Shown here piece after piece: positions 9,765 through 21,033 of a stretch of DNA of 64,000 nt. Source of the stretch: Serripes groenlandicus (Eukaryota > Mollusca > Bivalvia > Cardiida > Cardiidae); contig JASEVX010000003.1 of NCBI GenBank assembly GCA_031761405.1, positions 116,898,247 through 116,962,246 of the forward strand, given 5' to 3'. Below the pieces are notes generated by a model. The model was given only the letters and a program-made list of their open reading frames with translations. It searched no databases and was not told where the DNA came from. Within the stretch, counting starts at the first letter, position 1. Every line of letters starts with the position of its first letter. Both the position numbers and the translations under genes were made by a program.

Positions 9765-11829
9765 AACTATCACTGAATGTGATTAATACCCCCGAACGCC
9801 GCCCTGATAGGAAAGGTTGTGAAATATTTAGAAACCCCACCTTAAAAGGACAATGTTATGGATTGGGTTATTCTTGTTTTGTTCATTTTTGGATAACAAA
9901 GGGCAATAACTCTGTAATTATGTAAAGTAGAGTTATGGTTCTTGTACACTGCACTTCCTCTGATTATGCTCTGCCGTTGTATGTAGTTTTATTAGATTCC
10001 ATCTGTTAGTTATTAAATAATTCTCCGGACAAGAAAAAGTAACATAGGGCAATAACTCTGTATTTAGGTAAAATAGAGTTATGGTTCCTGTACACCGCAC
10101 TTCCTCTCAATGTGTTGTATCATCCTATGATGTTTAATTAATTCCAACAATTAGTTTTAAAGTTATGCTCCGGACAAGACTCTACGAACAAGAAAAAGTA
10201 ACAAAGGGCAATAACTCTGTAATTATGTAAAGTAGAGTTATGGTTCTTGTACACTGCACTTCCTCTGATTATGCTCTACCATTGTATGTAGTTTTATTAG
10301 ATTCCATCTGTTAGTTATTAAGTAATTCTCCAGACAAGAAAAAGTAACAAAGGGCAATAACTCTGTATTTAGGTAAAATAGAGTTATGGTTCCTGTACAC
10401 CGCACTTCCTCTTAATGTGTTGTATCATCCTATGATGTTTTATTAAATTCCAACAATTAGTTTTAAAGTTATGCTCCGGACATGACTCTACGAACAAGAA
10501 AAAGTAACAAAGGGCAATAACTCTGTAATTATGTAAAGTAGAGTTATGGTTCTTGTACACTACACTTCCTCTGATTATGCTCTACCATTGTATGTAGTTT
10601 TATTATATTCCATCTGTTAGTTATTAAGTAATTTTCCGGACAAGAAAAAGTAACAAAGGGCAATAACTCTGTATTTAGGTAAATTAGAGTTATGGTTCCT
10701 GTATACTGCACTTCCTCTCAATGTGTTGTATCATCCTATGATGTTTTATTAAATTCCAACAATTAGTTTTAAAGTTATGCTCCGGACAAGACTCTACGAA
10801 CAAGAAAAAGTAAAAAAGGGCAATAACTCTGTAATTATGTAAATTAGAGTGATGGTTCTTGTACACTGCACTTCCTCTGATTATGCTCTACCATTGGATG
10901 CAGTCTTATTATATTCCATCTGTTAGTTATCAAGTAATTCTCCGGACAAGAAAAAGTAACAAAGGGCAATAACTCTGTATTTAGATAAAATAGAGTTATG
11001 GTTCCTGTACACCGCACTTCCTCTCAATGTGTTGTTTCATCCTATGAAGTTTTATTAAATTCCAACAATTAGTTTTAAAGTTATGCTCCGGACAAGACTC
11101 TACGAACAAGAAAAAGTAACAAAGGGCAATAACTCTGTAATTATGTAAATTAGAGTTATGGTTCTTGTACACTGCACTTCCTCTGATTATGCTCTACCAT
11201 TGTATGTAGTTTTATTAGATTCCATCTGTTAGTTATTAAGTAATTCTCCGGACAAGAAAAAGTAACAAAGGGCAATAACTCTGTATTTAGATAAAATAGA
11301 GTTATGGTTCCTGTACACCGCACTTCCTCTCAATGTGTTGTATCATCCTATGAAGTTTTATTAAATTCCAACAATTTGTTTTAAAGTTATGCTCCGGACA
11401 AGACTCTACGAATAAGAAAAAGTAACAAAGGGCAATAACTCTGTAATTATGTAAATTAGAGTTATGGTTCTTGTATACTGCACTTCCTCTCATTATGCTC
11501 TACCATTGTATGTAGTTTTATTATATTCCATCTGTTAGTTATTAAGTAATTCTCCGGACAAGAAAAAGTAACAAAGGGCAATAACTCTGTATTTACGTAA
11601 AATAGAGTTATGGTTCCTGTACACTGCACTTCCTCTCAATGTGTTGTATCATCCTATGAAGTTTTATTAAATTCCAACAATTAGTTTTAAAGTTATGCTC
11701 CGGACAAGGAAAATCGCAACGGACCAACCGACCGACCGACCGACCGACCGACCGACCGACCGACCGACCGACCAACCACAGGGTGACTCCAATATACCCC
11801 CTCTAAACTTCGTTTATCGGGGGTATAAT
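9762..11829 (+). mobile_element. PEARL/HINE-like element 2 inserted in ORF2 (306-bp higher-order repeats)
   Basis: The 5' end contains ATTAATACCCCCGAACGCCG. The core is a dimeric repeat with an exact 306-bp period: CGGAC junctions at 9,865 (approximate), 10,171, 10,477, 10,783, 11,089, 11,395 and 11,701. Each 306-bp unit is two related ~153-bp halves carrying AGTTATGGTTC and CACTGCACTTCC. A GACC microsatellite (11,724-11,773) and a 3' hairpin, TATACCCCC ... GGGGGTATA, follow (about 11,793-11,827). The shared ATACCCCC at both ends resembles the subterminal repeats of Helentron-type elements. No protein is encoded. Confidence 0.8.
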
Positions 11830-11961
11830 AAACTAAATAAACACTGGATAAATCACCCTTCTAAATTCGACCCACGCTGCCACTTGTCAAACAATACAAG
11901 TAAAAACATACCAGAAGGACCATTAGAAGCCCTAGGCTTTCCGGCGGTCTCGGAACCGTAA
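11828..11961 (+). pseudogene. Severed C-terminus of the non-LTR ORF2
   Basis: About 44 codons beginning NKLNKHWINHPSKFDP match the expected continuation of the ORF2 C-terminus after its FKN residues at 9,753-9,761. They lie in another frame because ~2.07 kb was inserted. A stop follows GFPAVSEP. Downstream, CGTAAGTAAACCGTAAGTAA (11,957-11,976) contains a short duplicated unit that could be the element's 3' end, since CR1-like elements often end in short repeats rather than poly-A (inference). Confidence 0.75.
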
Positions 11962-12290
11962 GTAAACCGTAAGTAAGGATATTTTAACCTTCGGACTGCA
12001 TACCAATTCACTATCTCACAGAGTCAAACACAAATTCGGTATAAATATTGTTTAAAAGGCGTATGCTACAGTTATTTATCAAAACATTTCCCAATCATAG
12101 AACTTCTTTATTCTTTTTATTTTGTTAGTACATGCAATAACTGGTTAAAATAAGAAAAAAGAAATCTATGTTATGGATTTTAAAAAAATATATTGTCCTG
12201 TCAATGACATGACCAATTTCACCAAAGGCACACATATAGGCATTTTTGCCGAAAACCGAAAACTCAAAAAAAAAAAAATATATATATATA
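11962..12290. other. Non-coding flank of the retrotransposon
   Basis: AT-rich. No gene or clear repeat seen apart from the possible GTAAGTAA-type 3' terminus of the retrotransposon at its start. Confidence 0.4.
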
Positions 12291-12930
12291 TATGAAAACT
12301 ACAAATCATATTAAAGTTTATATATAAACTATATATATAGAATTTAAATCAATATGAAAAGAGAATTTGTGGGTAAAATATGAAAAAAAAAAATATTAAG
12401 CTGTTTTTCCAAGGTAGAAATGGTGTCACATTATACTCCCGAAAGAGTTAAAATCATAGAAATTTTCCTTTCTACATAATAGAATTTTCTGTAATTATCC
12501 ATAAACACTCAACATCATTCAATTTAATAACAAATGCAAAAAACAGACAGGTCACCGTACTCCTTTTCTGGTAAATCGACTTTTTCCTTGAATCAAGGCC
12601 TTTTTTTAGCAAAACTGCTGTATTTCGAAGAAAACGCAAGGAAAAAGTCCCTTTACTCTAAAAGGAGTACTGTGACCTATCTTTTTTTTTGCATTTTTAT
12701 TAAAGTGAACGATGTTTAGTGTTAATGGATAATTACAGAAAATTCTATTAAGTAGAATGCAACATTTCTATGATTTTAACTTTTTCGGGGGTAAAATGTG
12801 ACACCATTTCTACCTTGAAAATCAGCTTAATATATTTTCTTTCAATTTTTTCTCACAAATTCCTTTCATATTGATTTACATTCTATACATAAAGTTATAT
12901 ATGAACTTTATTATGATTTGTAGTTTTCAG
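12291..12930. mobile_element. Foldback element / long inverted repeat (~640 bp)
   Basis: The left end GAAAACTACAAATCAT is the reverse complement of the right end ATGATTTGTAGTTTTC. Inner blocks also mirror each other: GGTAGAAATGGTGTCAC against GTGACACCATTTCTACC, and ATAGAATTTTCTGTAATTAT against ATAATTACAGAAAATTCTAT. The arms are ~300 bp each with a small centre near 12,610. No transposase is encoded. A 61-codon open frame inside is palindrome sequence. Confidence 0.75.
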
Positions 12931-13136
12931 GCTGATAATTATGATGCCAAAATCGCTCTCTAGACGATAAAAGAAGAAGGTTCCAGGAAAAACCCAGCCT
13001 TGTCTGTGTGCTAGTCTGGTTCCCGATTTCCTATGATAGTAGGAATCCGTGCCCTAATAAGGCGTTAATACAACGATTGGTGTGTATTGGGCCTATGCTA
13101 GTAGGAATACGTTTATATAAGTAATAAGGGGAAGGA

Positions 13137-13366
13137 ACATTATGGACTCTGCGTAAAGTATCGATACAGATCAGCCTGCGCAGTCCTCGCAGTATAATAT
13201 GGGCCGACACATTCCGTCTCAGGGGTGTGTAGAGGTATAGAGTAATTATTCCTGAAACAGAAAATTCACAGGAGGCGAAAAGTGTCTGTCCGGGTTAGAC
13301 AGCACGGCATGCTTATATTAGGCTGATCCGGGTCAATACCTAACGCAGAGTCCACAATGTTGATTT
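13137..13366. mobile_element. MITE family B copy (degenerate ends)
   Basis: GACTCTGCGTAAAGTATCGA at the left mirrors TAACGCAGAGTC at the right. The body has GATCAGCCTGCGCAG, GAGGTATAGAGTAAT and CAGGAGGCGAAAAGTGTC, as in the better copies at 22,770 and 46,810. No coding capacity. Confidence 0.65.
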
Positions 13367-13440
13367 CCTCTTAATTCGGCTCATATATGGATTGGTTTCC
13401 TAGAGCTCGTATCATGAAGAGTTTACATGTTAAAACGGAT

Positions 13441-13745
13441 TGCCTAGTCCCGGTAGCTCAGTCTGGTAGCGACGCGGTCTGTCAATACAGGGGTTGTGAG
13501 TTCGAGCTCCTGCTCGGCAAATATTCTTTCCGACGTTTAACAAAAAGGCACTGTGACAAGCGTCATTCGTCTTCCACAAATGGACTAACAGTCTATATTG
13601 AAAAGCAGCCAGTTGATTGGAAAGTGTGTTCTGTGGATTACTAGTGTGACAAATACAGGACACACACGATTTGGTGAACTGTCCGCCGTGATATGATTGA
13701 ACAATTGTTGAAAACGGCGTTAAATATAGACCGAAATGAATCGAC
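13441..13745 (+). mobile_element. tRNA-derived SINE, near full length
   Basis: Box A TAGCTCAGTCTGGTAGCGAC and box B GAGTTCGAGCTCC form a tRNA-like RNA polymerase III promoter. The body CTTTCCGACGTTTAACAAAA, the CCGTGATATGATTGAAC block and the tail TTGTTGAAAACGGCGTTAAA follow. This layout matches molluscan tRNA-headed SINEs with a conserved 3' part. It encodes no protein. Confidence 0.8.
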
Positions 13746-13846
13746 TACCGTAAAATGTAGACCAACAAGAGTAGACTACCGTGAAATCTAGAATAAAATT
13801 TGATAGGTAATAGCGTCCTTCATATTTCGCAAATCGCAAGTTGCGT

Positions 13847-14005
13847 ATCGAGGGCTTTGCGTGAAATGGTTGTAACTGAAAACCCTAGTTTAGGGGCAAT
13901 TTTGACCCCTTTGTAAAAACAATGCAAATCTCAGAACGAGTAATGGCACCTAAATTTCCATTGTTTACCAAGACAATTGATTTAATTCAGGTCAAGCCCT
14001 CGATA
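13847..14005. mobile_element. MITE family E copy
   Basis: Terminal inverted repeats: ATCGAGGGCTTTGCGTGAAA at the left and CAGGTCAAGCCCTCGAT at the right. Inside is AAATTTCCATTGTTTACCAA, also present in the copies at 21,034 and 29,338. Confidence 0.65.
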
Positions 14006-14149
14006 TGTTTATAGCAGGCTAGATAAATGCATAATAAGACACAAAGCAGTTTTTATGCGAGGGATTCAGCTTTCAGGAAATGTAAATTTGTATTTTTTTT
14101 TGTGCTGCCCTCTGTTTTTTCAAAATGGACATTTTTTCTACCTCCGTGA

Positions 14150-14395
14150 AGTTCATTCCTTATTCCTTATTCAAATGTGAAGTTGATTACTTGTTCCTTG
14201 CTCCTTGCTCCTTATTCCTTATTCCTTATTTAAATGTGAAGTTGATTACTTGTTCCTTGCTCCTTATTCCTTATTTTAAAAATGTGAAGTTGATTACTTG
14301 TTCCTTGCTCCTTGCTCCTTATTCCTTATTCCTTATTCCTTATTTAAATGTGAAGTTGATTACTTGTTCCTTGCTCCTTATTCCTTATTCGAATG
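14150..14395. repeat. CTTATTCC-type low-complexity repeat
   Basis: Imperfect tandem copies of TGTGAAGTTGATTACTTG separated by variable runs of TCCTTGC/TCCTTAT. The resulting open frame has only repeated residues and is not a credible gene. Confidence 0.7.
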
Positions 14396-14689
14396 TGAAT
14401 GTCTTGTGTTCGATTATACTGATTTATTATAAATTTAACAAATATGACAATTAACAATGAAAATAAATGATACAATTAAGCTCATGGTTAAAACCGCAAC
14501 CTTCAAGAACTTGTGACATGAGAACATCCTGATCGGCCAGCGTCGCCGCGCGGTCTGACCAGTGCTCCCCAATTTGTAATCCAATTCCTTAAACATTTTT
14601 GCAGTTTAACGAGATTCATTCAATGCCCATACTTAAACATCGTGCTACCATACATTCTGATCTGATAACTGTCTTGGATCATTAACCCT

Positions 14690-14880
14690 TTTGCTGCCAA
14701 AGACAATTAAAGGCTTTTGCAAACACTGCAGATTCAGGTGAGACAGCTCGTAACAATAAACAGATGATACAGTCATTGCATTATATGCTCAATCAGTTCA
14801 CTATTACGCTGCCACAGACAATTAAAGGCTTTTGAAAATAACGCAGATTCGGGTGAGACAGCTCGTGACAATTCAAACAA
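14690..14880. repeat. Two direct copies of MITE family C internal sequence
   Basis: GACAATTAAAGGCTTTTG and GATTC(A/G)GGTGAGACAGCTCGT recur at about 14,700-14,755 and 14,817-14,872. The CAGGTGAGACAGCTCGT block also lies inside the family C element at 61,325. Confidence 0.55.
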
Positions 14881-15035
14881 TTAAGGAAAACAATGATTTT
14901 GGTGATAATAATAACCGTTAAAGCTTTTAAACAAAAAACAACAGATTTTCAAACCCGGAATAAAGTTCTAGTTATTCTGTGTCACACATCGGAGTAAAGG
15001 TTGTTTACCGATTGCATATGGACTTCCTAAAACCT

Positions 15036-15566
15036 TTAGTTAAAACTCGAGTACTGATTTTGATTACCAAATCCGTCATTCTGGTTTGGAAACGAGGGCT
15101 GCGGGGGTGGGTACTCTGGCTGACTTGTAGCCGGAAAGTAATTCGGGGGCGGCGCCGTTGGCTGGAATCCTTGTGTGTTATGCATTGGCATTGGATACGG
15201 ATTTGAATTGGGGTGTGGCTGAGTTTGGAACTGCCCCATATTATAACCTTGACCCGGATTCATATTTTGATACGGCTGCTGTTGGTTAAACGTTATAGTC
15301 ATTTGGCCAACTCTCCGTACCGGCACTAGGTTGAGTTCTTTCCTTGTGCTACCGTTGACAATTTGAATCCCGATGGTGACGAACAGGGAGATAATGCAAC
15401 CAGCTATCAATGCAGGAGCAATTGCGTTATTCTCTTCCTTGTTGACACAATCATCATTGTCAAATGCACGGGAACAGTAGCTAATTAAACCTAGGTTGAT
15501 TGTGACGGCGAACCCAGCCATACAGGACATTGTCGTAAACAATCCAACAATGGTCAATATATCAAT
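15036..15566 (-). CDS. Terminal exon of a multi-span (tetraspan-like) membrane protein with a PPxY tail
   Basis: Read on the minus strand, a TTTCATTTCAG acceptor is followed by an open frame of 176 codons ending in TAA at 15,036-15,038. It encodes two hydrophobic segments, around LTIVGLFTTMSCMAGFAVTI and IAPALIAGCIISLFVTIGIQ, separated by a loop with two cysteines (YC..., DDC...). A ~105-residue Pro/Gln/Asn/Tyr-rich tail follows, with a PPPNY motif that fits the PPxY consensus for WW-domain partners. The layout resembles CD20/MS4A-like or related tetraspan proteins, but I cannot assign the family. The 5' boundary is phase 0 and matches the phase-0 donor of the exon at 24,882-25,042. Part of the second membrane span seems missing between them, so another exon may be unseen. 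Sequence composition differs clearly from the AT-rich repeats around it. Confidence 0.7.
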   Translation of the reverse strand: MDILTIVGLFTTMSCMAGFAVTINLGLISYCSRAFDNDDCVNKEENNAIAPALIAGCIISLFVTIGIQIVNGSTRKELNLVPVRRVGQMTITFNQQQPYQNMNPGQGYNMGQFQTQPHPNSNPYPMPMHNTQGFQPTAPPPNYFPATSQPEYPPPQPSFPNQNDGFGNQNQYSSFN

Positions 15567-16490
15567 CTGAAATGAAAGAGATTAGATTGAGTCGAGTTCA
15601 GCAAAAAATGGAATTGATACCACTCTAGATAAACTCGCTTTAGAAAGTAGATTACAAATACTAAACTTTTGCATCTGAAAATATCTTGCTTTTCATGCAC
15701 TGGTCTTTTACATTTTATATATACTTTTGTCATTTTATATTCCCATCCCTTTTCAAACCCAAGTGTCTATATATTGAGTTTATAATGTATTTATGTTTGT
15801 CAATGACTATGTATTTTGGATTCAAAGTTCCGATGCTCCAATCATAAATGAAACGTAGAATTAGGAAGACATTTTAATATTGAAAGGGAGAATCGCATTT
15901 GTAGTTATTGTTTGATTCAAGAAGACAATTTAACAGTTGCAAAATTAATACCATGCATGTTTTCAATGCGACCAATGGCTTGCAGAAAGACAGACTTTAA
16001 TTTGCGTGGTATAACGGCCGAGATGATATGAGAAGCTTTTACAACCTTATGAAATGCGAAAGTACTGTTATTATAAAGAAGTTCGCAACATAGATTTCAG
16101 TTATAATTGTGCTATACGATTCATACATCCGATAACCAAAGTTACTGCTCGATTACAATTGTAAATAAGTATATATATTAATACTCAACTCTTTATGAGT
16201 TTTATAGCTGTATATTTGCTTTATTTTAGAACGGTGACCTCTATTCACAAATAAATAAGTATTGTATTGTATTATATTAGAATTGCAGTTAGTTCAGACG
16301 CACTGTGAATCGCTCGATTTGATTGATGTAAAAAGGATCACGTGACTAAAAGTAATTGCGTTCATTTTCCGATAAACGAACTTAATCACATGACCAGGTC
16401 ACGGAACTACTTTTAACATAGAAAAGAGATCCCAATTTTTAATTTATATTTCCCTTTTCAAACAATTATTTGGTGAAAAATAACTGCAAT
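15567..16490. other. Probable intron sequence
   Basis: AT-rich sequence upstream (on the minus strand) of the terminal exon. No coding frame or named repeat recognised. Presumed intron because a phase-compatible exon of the same gene lies at 24,882-25,042. Confidence 0.45.
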
Positions 16491-16493
16491 TAT

Positions 16494-16608
16494 AAAGGTT
16501 AAATGTATGTGTTGGTGCAGTTATGAGAGTATAATAATATTTTTTCTGAGTAATTTGACAATTTCATGTTATAATCTTATAACTGCACCAACACATTTAT
16601 TAAACCCT
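16494..16608. mobile_element. Short MITE with ~28-bp terminal inverted repeats
   Basis: TGTGTTGGTGCAGTTAT at the left and ATAACTGCACCAACACA at the right are perfect reverse complements, spaced ~60 bp apart and flanked by GGTTAAATG / CATTTATTAAACC. Non-coding. Confidence 0.7.
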
Positions 16609-17229
16609 TTTGTATTGTATACGTTCTGTTCTGTAAGTGCACACACGCAGTCTAATCGTAACTTTCATTGACTTTATTTTCGTGACATAGATCTGAAAGC
16701 ACTTTCTGATGTAATACTATCCGAACTGTCTTTTGTCGGTCTATGTTATTTAAAAAGACATTGCTAGTTAAATTTTTTACTGTTATTGTTTTCTAGGCAA
16801 TAAGACCCAAACATTGCCATCAGACGCATGTCAAGGAACAATGCTTATGAGAAGGAGTAACAAATGGTGCAAGAACGAATTCGTTATCGAGATAATAACG
16901 GCCCTTGTAAAAAAAATCAAAAGAAATAGAGTTGCAGCTGCATCTGATTTTTTTTAGTTATTCGGAAAAAAATGGCCACCAGGGAGCGGGAATAGTTTCC
17001 CTTAGGTGCCGTGAGTGAATTATGAAAATCCTCTTTTCTTAAAATACTGGTGTCATTTCAAAGTAATTTCGCAAATTGTTTTCCTTTTTGACCATTAGCA
17101 ACGTTTGCTAAAATAAAAATAAATGATAGGAAAAGGCAAGCAAGATCACAATATTAAGCTAATCTGTATTTTTGACGAAAAAAAGTAGGGCTATTGTGAT
17201 ACCCTTGGCGTCGTCACAAAACTTTACAC
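16609..17229. other. Non-coding sequence, nothing recognised
   Basis: No gene, tRNA-like boxes or clear repeat seen. Presumed intronic. Confidence 0.35.
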
Positions 17230-17600
17230 TTAGTTCATAACCCAGAAACCGTTCAACATTTTCAATACTGAATACTTATTAAAGTTATGTGACTTGGTAT
17301 AGACATGTGTATATTTCCTAGGTACACGGGTACCAAGTTTCATTTGAAAATGTTAAACGCTTTTTTGAGTTGTTGGCAAGATTAAACTTTTTGTATGAAT
17401 TTCTAAGTCCAAAAAGGGGCATAACTGATTAACTATTGAAGCCAGAGTTATGAGACATTGTATATATATATATGCGTAATGTTTATAGGACCATGTGTAT
17501 TGTTTCTAGGAACATGTGTACCAAGTTTCATTTGAATATATGTAACGCTGTTTGAGTTATGAGGTTAGGTTAAAGTATTGTCACGACGACGACGCCATGG
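17230..17600 (+). mobile_element. Remnant of a PEARL/HINE-like tandem-repeat element
   Basis: GTACCAAGTTTCATTTGAA occurs twice (about 17,330 and 17,519) in ~190-bp diverged units. A CACGACGACGACGCC tract follows, the same kind of repeat-core-then-microsatellite order as elements 1 and 2. Confidence 0.45.
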
Positions 17601-18284
17601 GTATTATAAAAGCCCGACGTTTTGTTTTTCGAAAAACAGATGAGCTAAAAAGTATTTTCACTCCTATTAACAATGAACTTACCATGCTCTTTAGATTGTT
17701 TTTCGTTTCTGTCGTGACCTGTTCCACGTTCATGTATACTCTCAGCGAACATAGAAAAGACAGGAACAGCTAGACAAAAGAAAAAGACAAAACTTATGGG
17801 TGAAAAAATACTCGCATGCACTAATCTAAAAATATTTCTATATCTCTTCTAAATTAACTAAAATCATTTCAGATTTTCTTTTGCCTAACTCTTTAAGATT
17901 TTTCTTTAAGTTAAGAATCAGATAAATTAATTCATAACTAAGTTATGATTTCCGGCCGGATCAGACCAAGTACTTTAAATCAAAGCGCTGAAAGCGCTGG
18001 TGGTATAGAGGCATATGTAAGTTGAAAATATATGGCATAGATTATATAGACAAACATTGTTGAAACAATGACCTTTAAACAAACCAAACCAAAAATGTGC
18101 GAAGCACACATATTGCCTGCCTATACAATACAAATACCTAATTTATCAAAGTTTCACCCTTTTCTTGTATAAACAAAATAAAAAAGATTGACAAAAAACA
18201 GAGCAGCGACCCTTAATTAAAATATTTCCAGTTCAGAAATCACTAAAGATTCACAATGTATATTGTAATCATGCTGATAAATGA
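17601..18284. other. Non-coding sequence, nothing recognised
   Basis: AT-rich with no supported gene. A short CAAAGCGCTGAAAGCGCTGG repeat at about 17,980 is the only local pattern noticed. Confidence 0.35.
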
Positions 18285-19070
18285 AAGACAATCGAAAGCA
18301 TGATAGAGTTATGTTTCTTTTGCACTGCACATCTGTAGCTCTGAGTTTCCTATACAACAAGTCTTAAATTGATACATTGGACATCTATTGAGACAATAAC
18401 CGAAGAAATGAAAAATGAGTTTTACACCTAAAAAAACCAGATCAGATTTGTGTTTAAAATATTGTATCGATCTCTTAATCCCAATGTATACGTGTGACGA
18501 CTTTGAAATGGATCCGCGAAACAGAAACAAAGTTTTGACCCATTAATGCAAACCGTAACGGACAGACGGACGGATGAATGAACACAAAGACGGACAGACA
18601 GTCAGTCGCTCTGGACAAAGTACAACGCTTGGGAAACACTCATTAACGAAACAAGGGCATGTGTTTTTCATGCGAAAGTCATATAATAAGTGAGAACATG
18701 AAAAGACAAAAATATACACACTCCAAACGCAGCATGCTAAAGTTATGGTAATGGTGCACTGCAAATGTGTAGGTCATAAGTTACCTACAAACCAAGTTTG
18801 GAAATGGATACAATGGAAATTAATTGAGACAATCGCTGAACTAAATGAGGAAAAATGAAGATAACTAAGATAAGCAGACCGGAGTTATGTACCTAGTATT
18901 TTGCTGTTCTCCTGATCACACGGTATAAGTGTGACCACTTTCAAATAAATCTGCCATACAGAAACAACGTTTTGACCAATACATGCAATCCATGACGGAC
19001 GGACGAATGCACATTCAGGCAGACAGCCGGCCGGACACCGGATTATACCTCCAAGCTTTACAGACAGAGA
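18285..19070 (+). mobile_element. Two PEARL/HINE-like remnants with GACGGAC tails
   Basis: The first part (about 18,300-18,600) has TTTGCACTGCACATCTG and then a GACGGACAGACGGACGG-type tract. The second (about 18,730-19,065) has TGGTGCACTGCAAATGTG and CCATGACGGACGGACGAATG. The CACTGCA motif and purine-rich GACGGAC tails parallel elements 1 and 2. No coding sequence. Confidence 0.5.
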
Positions 19071-19390
19071 CAACTTATAAAGTATTGATTACAGAAGACT
19101 GGTTCGATGCGTCAAAACACGTCTGTGCTTAGGAAAGCTTAGATTATGGTATTTGTAAAGTATTTGCAAATTAATTGTATCTCCGAAATGGGACCGTTCA
19201 AGGTTAATTTAAAAAAACCTATTTAGACTATACTTCTAGTTTATTTGTCAACAGATACGTCTAGGACTAGATTACACGTTGACGAACGTTGAATCTCCAA
19301 TTAGCGCAAATGCATATACATTATAATTTTAGTCCCAAAATCGGTAGAAGCGCCTCAATTATAAAATAAATAATGACCTTGCGGTTATAA
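19071..19390. other. Non-coding sequence, nothing recognised
   Basis: No gene or repeat structure identified. Confidence 0.35.
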
Positions 19391-19394
19391 CTCG

Positions 19395-19640
19395 TGTGTA
19401 TGTTGACATTTTCGGCCAACTTTCTTTCCGACGTTTGACAAAAGTCAATGCGACATGCGTCATTTGTCTTTCACAAATGGGCTAAGTCTATATGAAAAAG
19501 AACCCAGTTGGTTGGGAAGATTGTTGTGTGGAGTACTGGTGTGAGAAAACCAGGAAACATATTTGTAGATGAACTGGCCGCCGTGATATAACGTAGAAAA
19601 TGTTAAAAACGGCGTTAAACCACAATCAATCAGTGTTGAA
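19395..19640 (+). mobile_element. tRNA-derived SINE, 5'-truncated
   Basis: CGGCCAACTTTCTTTCCGAC, GGCCGCCGTGATATAAC and AAAACGGCGTTAAACCA followed by CAATCAATCA match the 3' two thirds of the SINE at 47,941. The promoter boxes are replaced by unrelated sequence. Confidence 0.7.
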
Positions 19641-20156
19641 ATCTTATCTCTAATTTGTAGATTTAATTCCTATGTCCTAGTTGGGTCGACATACAGCGAC
19701 ACGTGAGAATATTCAACACAACACGCGACCTGTTTTACCAACAATTCTCCAGTAGCGGTGAGACCGTTAGTACCATTCTTTCATGGCATGTATACACAGT
19801 AGGACCTCTCTCTTTGGACGGATTATGTAATAACAAGTCCTTACCCTTGACCACGTAGACTAAATATACAGCAAACAACATTTAACTAAGCCTGAAAGTA
19901 TTATTTTGAATAGTAATTAAAACATTGTGGAAAAAGACAAACTTACTGATTATCATTTATCTGTTAAGGTTAGTCAAATGTGTCTTAAAGGGGCAAAGGT
20001 TAAAATGATAACTGTAGACAAATATTTTCGTTATCTAGGTTATAGCAAAAAATTGATTCATGTTTCAAAGCATTGTTTGGAAAGGAGGAATTGCTCATTG
20101 TCAGATAAACTTTCAACATTCGTATGTAACTAAGTTGCTATAACGGAAACGGTTCA
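19641..20156. other. Non-coding sequence, nothing recognised
   Basis: A 68-codon open frame at 19,927-20,133 has no domain or neighbouring splice support, so I do not call it a gene. Confidence 0.35.
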
Positions 20157-20710
20157 ATCCTTTCCCGTTTAAAGTCGCTTTTTGACGCATGTGCAGCAGA
20201 CGGCTGCAGAGTGGTTATTCGTGACCCATTTCCTTTTTTTCCACAAAGCTATGTATAAACTATATATTTTTCCTTTTGATGTAAGGCGATATTGCTCGTT
20301 ATCATTAATCTCTAGCATGTTATTCAAAATGTGTCCGGAAAGGAGATAGAGTAAAAGAATGTCCACAGTAAAACGTTTAAATATGAAAGAATTAATTTGA
20401 AACGTGTTTGAAAGCATTGTGTGAAAAGTAGAAATTGTTCATTGTCAGCAATAGCTCCATTTTCAACAATATTTCAATATTCGAACTGTTATATTATGAC
20501 GGAAAGGGTTCCGCTTCCATGGGGAGGATGTAACCATTTCCCGCTTACAGACGCATGTGCAGCAGACGACAATCGGAAACATTGTGACAAAAGGAGAAAT
20601 TGCTTATCGTAGGCAATTTCTACTTTTGCCACAATGGTTTCAACTCCTTTCAATAATTTTATTTACAGTGATTTGCACATTTCTCTATGTAAGTCGACTG
20701 TTGTAAACTA
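20157..20710. mobile_element. Two MITE family A copies side by side
   Basis: A degenerate copy runs from CCTTTCCCGTTTAAAG to GACGGAAAGGGTT (about 20,157-20,512). A better one (20,528-20,710) starts GTAACCATTTCCCGC, has GTGCAGCAGACGAC and a central hairpin of AGGAGAAATTGC facing GCAATTTCTAC, and loses its right terminus near GTCGACTG. Confidence 0.6.
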
Positions 20711-21033
20711 ATGGGGTCACAGCACGGTCGACGTTACCTTACACCACTGACTTTAAGGTCAATCATAGTTCAGAGTGTGTTTCACTCGTTTGAACTATTT
20801 TGTATCCGATGATTAATACATGCAAGCGGATGGTTTTTCGTGATTCGGTCGAACCAATGAAATCGTTTTTGGTGTAGGTATACACATGTGGACTGTGGTT
20901 GCAGCTTTAATCCGACTTTTCGAAATCAGCATGAGTATGGGATAGGCGCGAAACGCCCCTATCCCAAAAATCGATGTTCCGAGAATATAGCATTTGAACA
21001 ATTGCGCTTGTGTCAGGAGTACCCGCAGTACGT

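Noticed and set aside
14125..14454. A 109-codon frame
   Set aside because: Encoded by imperfect CTTATTCC/CCTTGCTCC repeats; no domain.
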